In this document: positions 7,859 through 12,990 of the stretch, one piece after another
Layout: every line of letters begins with the position of its first letter
How positions within the stretch are numbered: the stretch's first letter is position 1
DNA from: Hamiltosporidium magnivora
Lineage: Eukaryota; Microsporidia; Dubosqiidae
Direction of reading: 5' to 3'
Assembly: GCA_004325065.1 (NCBI GenBank)
Contig: PITI01000398.1
Location: 1 to 12,990, forward strand
DNA: 12,990 nt
Notes under the pieces: generated by a model
Database searches by the model: none
Seen by the model: the letters and a program-made list of their open reading frames with translations, nothing else
Told to the model about the DNA's origin: nothing
Position numbers and translations under genes: made by a program

Positions 7859-9076
7859 ATGCAAAAGTACGATATCGGAGAAACAGTTTCAGTTGGTTCC
7901 ACAGGAATAGTAAAAAAAACTAAAAATATGAATTTTGCAATAAAAATATTAACAAAAACAGATAAGAACAAAAAAGATGTTATGAAAGAAATTAAAATAC
8001 ATAAATCACTCGACCACAAAAATATAATTAAATTTATTGAAGACATAGAAGACGAAACATCTTATTATCTTGTCATGGATTTAGCAAAAAACGAACTTTT
8101 TGATTTTATAGAACCAGATATAGGAATGGACCTCACATTGATACATTTCTATTTCAAACAACTCATAGCTGCTATTACATACTTACATAATAAAGGAATC
8201 TGTCATAGGGACATCAAACCAGAAAATATTTTATTGGACAATAACGGTAACTTACAATTGAGTGATTTTGGATTTTCAACACTTTTTATTCATAAAAAAG
8301 AAAGAAGAAGACTTTTCACCATATTAGGCAGTTATACATACATGGCACCAGAAATTTTAAATGGAAGTTACGAAGGTGACTTGGTAGATATATGGTCAGC
8401 AGGAATGGTACTTCTTGTAATGTCTAGTGGGGTCACTCCTTGGGAAAAACCTTCAACAGACGACAAAAAATTTGATGCGTACATAAAAACCAAATTTCTA
8501 AATTATTCACCTTTTATATCTTTAAACACAGAAGTTTTAAAAATTTTTAAACAAATGTGTTCCATAGATGAAAAACAAAGAATTTCGTTAAAATCTTTAA
8601 AAAATATACCTTGGTTTTCCAAAAGAAGCAATCTTATGGATGAAAACGGATTATGTGCCAATAAGGAAATGCTTTATCAAATACTTTATAAAGATAAAAT
8701 TGCCCCTCCATTTTCGCAACCCGAAAACTTCATAGGATTCACCGATAAATTTATTTCTTCTCAACCAGTTTGTAATACATTTGATCTCCCAATGATGAAA
8801 AGAATATATTTAGAAGAAAGTATAAATTCCGCCATGCCTAAAGTCATCAAACTTTTTGAATCAATGATAGTTCCCTACGAATTAGATAAAATTTGTATCA
8901 CTTTTAATACGGTTGATAGTAAAAGAAACACGTTGAGTGGAAGTGTTAGTTTTATAAAAATGATGGATTTTGTTTGTATCTCTTTTACTAGATTGAGAGG
9001 CGACTGCATTGAGTTTAAAAAATTCTTTAATTTTATATCTGAAAAGCTAAGTATTGATAATTCTGGTTTAAGATAA
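7859..9076 (+). CDS. CHK1: Checkpoint kinase CHK1 (Ser/Thr protein kinase with C-terminal KA1 domain)
   Basis: A complete 405-residue frame. The kinase domain spans about residues 4-253: a diverged glycine loop SVGSTGIV (11-18, first Gly replaced by Ser11), ATP-anchoring K29, partner E44, catalytic loop HRDIKPEN (116-123, D118), DFG (136-138), APE (163-165) and D177-W179. All catalytic residues are present. CHK1 rather than a generic CAMK-group kinase is shown by ELFDFIEPDIGM (79-90), nearly identical to the CHK1 hinge region. It is also shown by the C-terminal part, FIKMMDFVCISF...RGDCIEFKKFF (365-390), which matches the conserved KA1 domain of CHK1. In the short linker, SQ sites at S286 (PPFSQPE) and S301 (ISSQPV) resemble the two ATR/ATM target sites of human CHK1. 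In other eukaryotes CHK1 acts in the nucleus, is activated by ATR/Mec1 at stalled forks or DNA breaks, and delays mitosis by targeting Cdc25 and Wee1. The linker is much shorter than in animals or yeast. A CCC signal lies upstream and an AATAAA downstream. Confidence 0.95.
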   Translation: MQKYDIGETVSVGSTGIVKKTKNMNFAIKILTKTDKNKKDVMKEIKIHKSLDHKNIIKFIEDIEDETSYYLVMDLAKNELFDFIEPDIGMDLTLIHFYFKQLIAAITYLHNKGICHRDIKPENILLDNNGNLQLSDFGFSTLFIHKKERRRLFTILGSYTYMAPEILNGSYEGDLVDIWSAGMVLLVMSSGVTPWEKPSTDDKKFDAYIKTKFLNYSPFISLNTEVLKIFKQMCSIDEKQRISLKSLKNIPWFSKRSNLMDENGLCANKEMLYQILYKDKIAPPFSQPENFIGFTDKFISSQPVCNTFDLPMMKRIYLEESINSAMPKVIKLFESMIVPYELDKICITFNTVDSKRNTLSGSVSFIKMMDFVCISFTRLRGDCIEFKKFFNFISEKLSIDNSGLR

Positions 9077-9121
9077 CCGTTTTTAATTAAAAAAAATTCT
9101 AATTTTCTATTCTTTAAAATT

Positions 9122-9127
9122 AATAAA
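9122..9127 (+). terminator. AATAAA polyadenylation signal after CHK1
   Basis: A canonical AATAAA hexamer lies 45 bases after the CHK1 stop codon, a plausible distance for a 3' end. In sequence this AT-rich the hexamer also occurs by chance, so the position rather than the motif is the main support. Confidence 0.35.
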
Positions 9128-11329
9128 CCGTGTTTCTATTAAATATGTTTTTATTTCGAACATATTATATGTTATAATTTGAATTTTAAAAGTAAATTTT
9201 GATATTTTAATATATCGTAATTGGTAGATCTTCGATTAAAAATCTTTAAAATGAAATTTAAATAAAAATTTAGAACATTTTTCAAAATAAATGTAACCTT
9301 TATAAACCTAAAAAAAAACGAATTAAAAGAATGATTTCGAGTTAATTAAAAATATCTACTGATAGATCATCCTGGGATGTCTTTAAGAATGTATTTATTA
9401 TTTTTTAAAGACATTTTTAAAAATATGAGAAGAAAATAAAATCAAGTTTTTTTAATTTTCATAAAATAAATTTTTAAATATAAAATGTATAAATATATGT
9501 AAAATAAGACTATACACACATTAAACAGATGTTTAAATTGATTTACAACGCCTAGGTCTCTAAAAAATAATCTTCCCAGATATAAATCAGAATACAACAA
9601 TTTATCAGTTTTATATTTTAAAATAGAATTATAATTAATAATTCTAACCCGTAAAAAATAAATTGATCAGATGATTCATTCAACATTCGTTTCAATAAAT
9701 AAAACTTGATTTTTATACGTTTAACATGATTATAACAAACAAAAAATCTTATTTATTAGATTTATTACTAAAAATGATAATATAAATTATTTTAAAAACA
9801 CAATCAAAATAAAACAAGTTAATACTGAAATAGATCATTAATTAATTTGTCCAAAATTCTTAAGGTAGAATTTTAGTGTTCTGTATAAATCAAAATTAAA
9901 TTAAAATGTATTTTAATTCTTCACTTAATCTATTGTTTCAGAAGCTTTCGATTTAAAATATTATTTAAATATCTTTTTAATTCTCCTTTTTAAAATATAA
10001 ACAGTTTTATTTTTATAGAGAAAATTTAATAGAATTTTCGAATAAATCCATCAAATGAATTTATAAGTTGGAGTAGGAAAATAGCAAAAAAACTCAAAAT
10101 CATTTTTTTATAACTTTTAAACCATCTTTTAAATAAATCATGTATTGCAAGACTGTGAAACTAAAATTTTTAAAAACTTTAAGTTTCTTTAAAACAAAAC
10201 ACAGAAAAAATCTTAGATGCTGAGATAATTTTTGCATCTCTTTTATTGCATACATAGTTGGTGTTATTTAAGACTCAATTATAGATATATAAACACCACT
10301 AAAAAAATATTGAAATAAAAAGACTATTCCATCTGACAATTAAGCTATGAATAAAAAATAAAACGAAAATTGTTTATACCGTGCTAAGTTAATCATTAAA
10401 TTTTTTATTAAAATTTAGACAAAAGGTTATAAAAAATTCTTGTGAAATCTAAATTTAAATGAGTTATTGATGTAACAAAACATAATTTCTTATGCATAAC
10501 TATATATCCGTATACTTTAGATTAAAGAAACAATATTTGTTCTCAATATTTTTAAATCTCGCTATGAAATACAACTATAATTCTAATAAAAAATAAATCA
10601 TTAGATGGTTTACTCATTTAAGTGAATTGTATTTTATTTATATAGGTGAGGTTAATCTAGTATGATACATCTAATTTTAGAATAATAGAATATACCTTTA
10701 AAATTACAACATTATTATAAGGAAATGATTCAGAATAAAATAATTTATAAAAATATTTTAACGTACTTCTAAATCTCTAATAATTACAGTTTTCTTTACT
10801 TTATTACTTTCCTGCTTAATTTTTTTCTTCATGAGCTCATAACTCATAATTGAATTTTTTGAACTTAATTTGAATTCAAACTAATTATCCAGAATATTGT
10901 TTAATGTTGTAATCTTTTTTTTTCATGACACTTTAAATTTTTGGCATGTAAAAGCAGTATAAGATCCAAGGCGATCTATTCTTTTCGTATTACATTCATA
11001 TAACCTTAAATAAAACTAGCTAGGTTGATGGTTCTTCGATTAAATCATATTTTAATTCAAAAAACACAATTCCAGTTTAAGTAATAAAGAACAGATTAAT
11101 TTCTCTATTTATTTAAATTAGGTAATATGGCATAGATCATCGTACAGTATTCTGTCGCAATACAGAAAACGTACTAATACTGGATACATCTTCATTATAT
11201 CTATTTATAAAAAATATACATCCTGTTTTTTAAAATAGTCTTACCGCTTATTTTTTATAGTTTGAACTATTTAAAAAAGAGCTTTAAACGATATCCGAGA
11301 TCAAAGTTCAACACATATATAAACATTTA
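9128..11329. other. Very AT-rich spacer, no gene seen
   Basis: About 2.2 kb downstream of CHK1, the most AT-rich stretch of the window. All frames on both strands are cut by frequent TAA stops. I saw no CCC-type start signal followed by a usable frame, no tRNA-like arms and no tandem repeat. One small inverted repeat at 11142-11174 is listed separately. Confidence 0.6.
11142..11174. repeat. Small imperfect inverted repeat
   Basis: TTCTGT (11150-11155) faces ACAGAA (11162-11167) across a six-base CGCAAT loop, flanked by GTAC on both sides (11142-11145 and 11171-11174, GTAC being self-complementary). It could form a short hairpin and sits in a small island of higher G+C. No function can be assigned, and a chance origin is likely. 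Confidence 0.25.
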
Positions 11330-11332
11330 ATA

Positions 11333-12182
11333 TACTATCTTGAGTTATTTTCTTAAACAATTAGTTCAGTTTTTAGTACCGGTTTCATTCGAATATTCTA
11401 TACAATTTCTAAATAATTAATCTAGAATACATTAACAGAATGACACCAAGCTCGTTTTGAATAGAGGAATTCTTATGATAAGAAAAGCGAAGTTTGCTTC
11501 GGTGTCTGAAATTATGCGTGCAAATATATTCAAGTTGATTCTTGGGTCTGATTTCTTCAAATTTTAATTATCATTTTGAATCATTTACTTCCTTAATCGG
11601 TTCTATAAATATATTTCTATCATTCATATAGCGAAATATTGTTTCGAATTATGATTTTGTGTTGGATCATTGTGTTATTGCTAATTATTATTTTATTTAA
11701 AAAAACTCTTCGTTTTATGCATCACTGTGCTCAAATTATAATATACTTTCAATCTACCAGGGATTTATATTTCATAAAAATCCTTTAGTTATATTGATAT
11801 GTATGCGTTTAACAAATACCTGGTTCTAAGTTTTTTATACACAAGAAAGACCGTTTTTTTATTTTATTGTGACAAACAACACATATACTTTTTTTTGCAA
11901 ATCAATTATTGATTAGATTTGTCTACAATATTAAATTCAGCGGAAAGAAAAAAAAATCAAATGTAGATGAAAAGATTTCATTTTCTTGGTTCAATATAAA
12001 CGCAAATAATTTTCTTTATGAGAATAAAATTTTACTAAGAAAATGATTGTGTATATTTGTGAAAAATTCCTGGTGAACTTCTTTTCTATAAATTTTCCTG
12101 CAATATAATGAAGTCAAATAATTATTATAGTTTTACTGGCTATAAAGTTTGTGGGAAAAACATGTTTTATATTGGATAAAAA
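11333..12182 (+). other. String of short plus-strand open frames, possible old pseudogene
   Basis: One frame is open from 11333 to 11567 with only two stops and contains MIRKAKFASVSEIMRANIF (ATG at 11475). It is followed by frames at 11651-11788 (45 codons, hydrophobic start MILCWIIVLLLIIILFKK), 11799-11912 (37 codons), 11873-12046 (57 codons, no ATG, contains SGKKKKSNVDEKISFSWF) and 12108-12182. They follow one another on the same strand in changing frames, as a gene broken by small indels would. None has a recognisable domain, and open stretches of this size are expected several times in 13 kb at this composition, so the call is weak. Confidence 0.2.
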
Positions 12183-12547
12183 AACGAATAAATAGATGTA
12201 AAAATTTTAAAAATAAATTTTTAATTAAAAAAATCACATCTTTTTAAAACGGTGGCATAAGTTATTTTGGTTCTTATGAATATCAGCAGTTATAGGTATT
12301 ACATCCAATTGCTTCCTAAAGCCCCAACATTACACCCTATGATACATAATTCCCAAAGCTTTTTATCTAAAAAGAGCATAGAAACTATATAATAAGAAAA
12401 GAAGTTGTTCGAAGTTCGTTGATGACCGTTGCATGAGTGTGATCGTAGATCAAAACCACCCTATGCACCCCGAGACTATGCAGCATTCCCACTTAGTTTA
12501 CATTTCGAACCAATAAACTTCTAACTAAAATATGTTTCAAAAACTAA
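12183..12547. other. Flank of the right-hand transposon remnant, higher G+C
   Basis: The composition changes abruptly around 12250 from AT-rich spacer to a patch of visibly higher G+C that continues to about 12900. The patch opens with GGTGGCAT (12251-12258). Short frames occur on both strands, for example plus-strand KFVDDRCMSVIVDQNHP around 12408-12458, but none is convincing. It is most simply read as the non-coding or most decayed part of the mobile element whose transposase remnant follows. Confidence 0.3.
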
Positions 12548-12940
12548 CATAGGGTTCACTTAGATATGCAATCCCATACCAACAGGAATAATCTGCTACT
12601 TGGTGCTCGTGGTTTTAAGGGGTATATTTCTCTATCTCCTAGGCGCTTATTCTTCTAACCAAGTGAAAAGGCTAAGTTTCCATACTTTTGCATTGCGATT
12701 GCCTTCAATTTCAGCTGCGGTCACCGATCTAGTCGCTTAAAAAACTACAAAAAGTATTTAGAGAAAAATTTCGATATTGCTGAACTTCTTCTTTTTGTAC
12801 AAATTTTATGGAAAACCGAAAATATAGTGCTGTTTGATTCCCATCAAAGATCGCAACAAAGATTTTCACAGTCAGTTTCACATACTACTCTCCAAGTATA
12901 AAGTTTTTGTTGTGGTTATCTTTCCTCTATCAAAAAGTAA
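12548..12940 (+). pseudogene. Decayed Merlin/IS1016-like DNA transposase remnant
   Basis: One plus-strand frame is open from 12548 to a TAA at 12938-12940, interrupted only by TAA at 12656-12658 and 12899-12901, so 131 codons contain two internal stops. Between the stops it reads FSCGHRSSRLKNYKKYLEKN, DIAELLLFVQILW and SQSVSHTTLQV, then after the stop SFCCGYLSS. Merlin (IS1016/ISXO2-type) transposases have a zinc-finger-like Cys segment, then an arginine-rich stretch, an FFE-K-(x)n-hydrophobic-W helix, and an SxxTVxDWxxFCREVC helix-turn-helix end. The 18-residue spacing from the Leu-Glu-Lys to the Trp matches my memory of the family, and the DW has fallen at the second stop. The catalytic DDE part would lie beyond the window. 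It is non-functional as seen. Moderate to low certainty: the match rests on motif pattern, not on a search. Confidence 0.38.
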
Positions 12941-12990
12941 ATAATAAAATCTAATTTTATTTGCGTGCATAATATTTGCTTGGTTCTTTA

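Noticed and set aside
7831..8046. 71-codon minus-strand frame over the start of CHK1
   Set aside because: It is the antisense shadow of the kinase gene; hydrophobic residues arise from the A/T-rich codons on the other strand.
11470..11502. Two adjacent small hairpins (TTCTTA/TAAGAA and CGAAG/CTTCG)
   Set aside because: Loops of 3-4 bases do not fit tRNA arms and the segment lies in an open frame; likely chance.
12500..12520. GGTTCGAAA on the minus strand, resembling a tRNA B-box
   Set aside because: The flanking bases cannot form a 5-bp T-stem and no A-box or acceptor pairing is present.
12560..12740. Plus-strand hydrophobic frame (YLVLVVLRGIFLYLLGAYSS) like a membrane protein
   Set aside because: It overlaps the Merlin-like frame in another phase and has no motif; the frame with the transposase pattern explains the stretch better.

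Overview
The window looks like a fragment of a microsporidian nuclear genome, of the expanded, very AT-rich kind. The base composition is strongly A+T and I saw no introns. Two of the three confident genes (the ubiquitin-ribosomal protein fusion and the CHK1 kinase) carry a short run of C residues a few to about 20 bases before the ATG, which is the microsporidian CCC-type start signal. The third is a large secreted-looking leucine-rich-repeat protein of a kind these parasites expand by lineage. Remnants resembling piggyBac and Merlin DNA transposases, both known from microsporidia, agree with this. The genus cannot be fixed from the sequence alone.

Layout, left to right: (1) 1-426, minus strand: ubiquitin-like/eS31 (S27a) fusion, cut by the window start just before its C-terminus. 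(2) 477-1482: AT-rich spacer. (3) 1483-3900, minus: an 805-residue LRR-type protein with an N-terminal signal sequence. (4) 4041-4582, minus: a decayed frame of higher G+C that ends in paired CxxC motifs and is best explained as a piggyBac-like transposase remnant. (5) 4583-7179: spacer with only short, unconvincing frames. (6) 7180-7594, plus: a lysine-rich, probably broken frame that I cannot assign. (7) 7859-9076, plus: an intact CHK1 checkpoint kinase with C-terminal KA1 domain and two SQ sites. (8) 9128-11329: spacer with nothing coding that I can support. (9) 11333-12182, plus: a string of short open frames, possibly an old pseudogene. (10) 12548-12940, plus: a remnant with the features of a Merlin/IS1016-like transposase, close to the right edge.

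The genes do not form a pathway. One makes a ribosomal protein, one signals DNA damage, and one is probably an exported, lineage-specific factor. There are only three intact or edge-cut genes in 13 kb, with kilobases of decayed mobile DNA between them. That is unlike the densely packed Encephalitozoon-type genomes. The most interesting points are the eroded ubiquitin moiety (Lys48 and Lys63 both lost, Gly-Gly kept), a CHK1 that keeps both likely ATR target sites in a shortened linker, and the two transposase remnants that can be read through stops and a frameshift.
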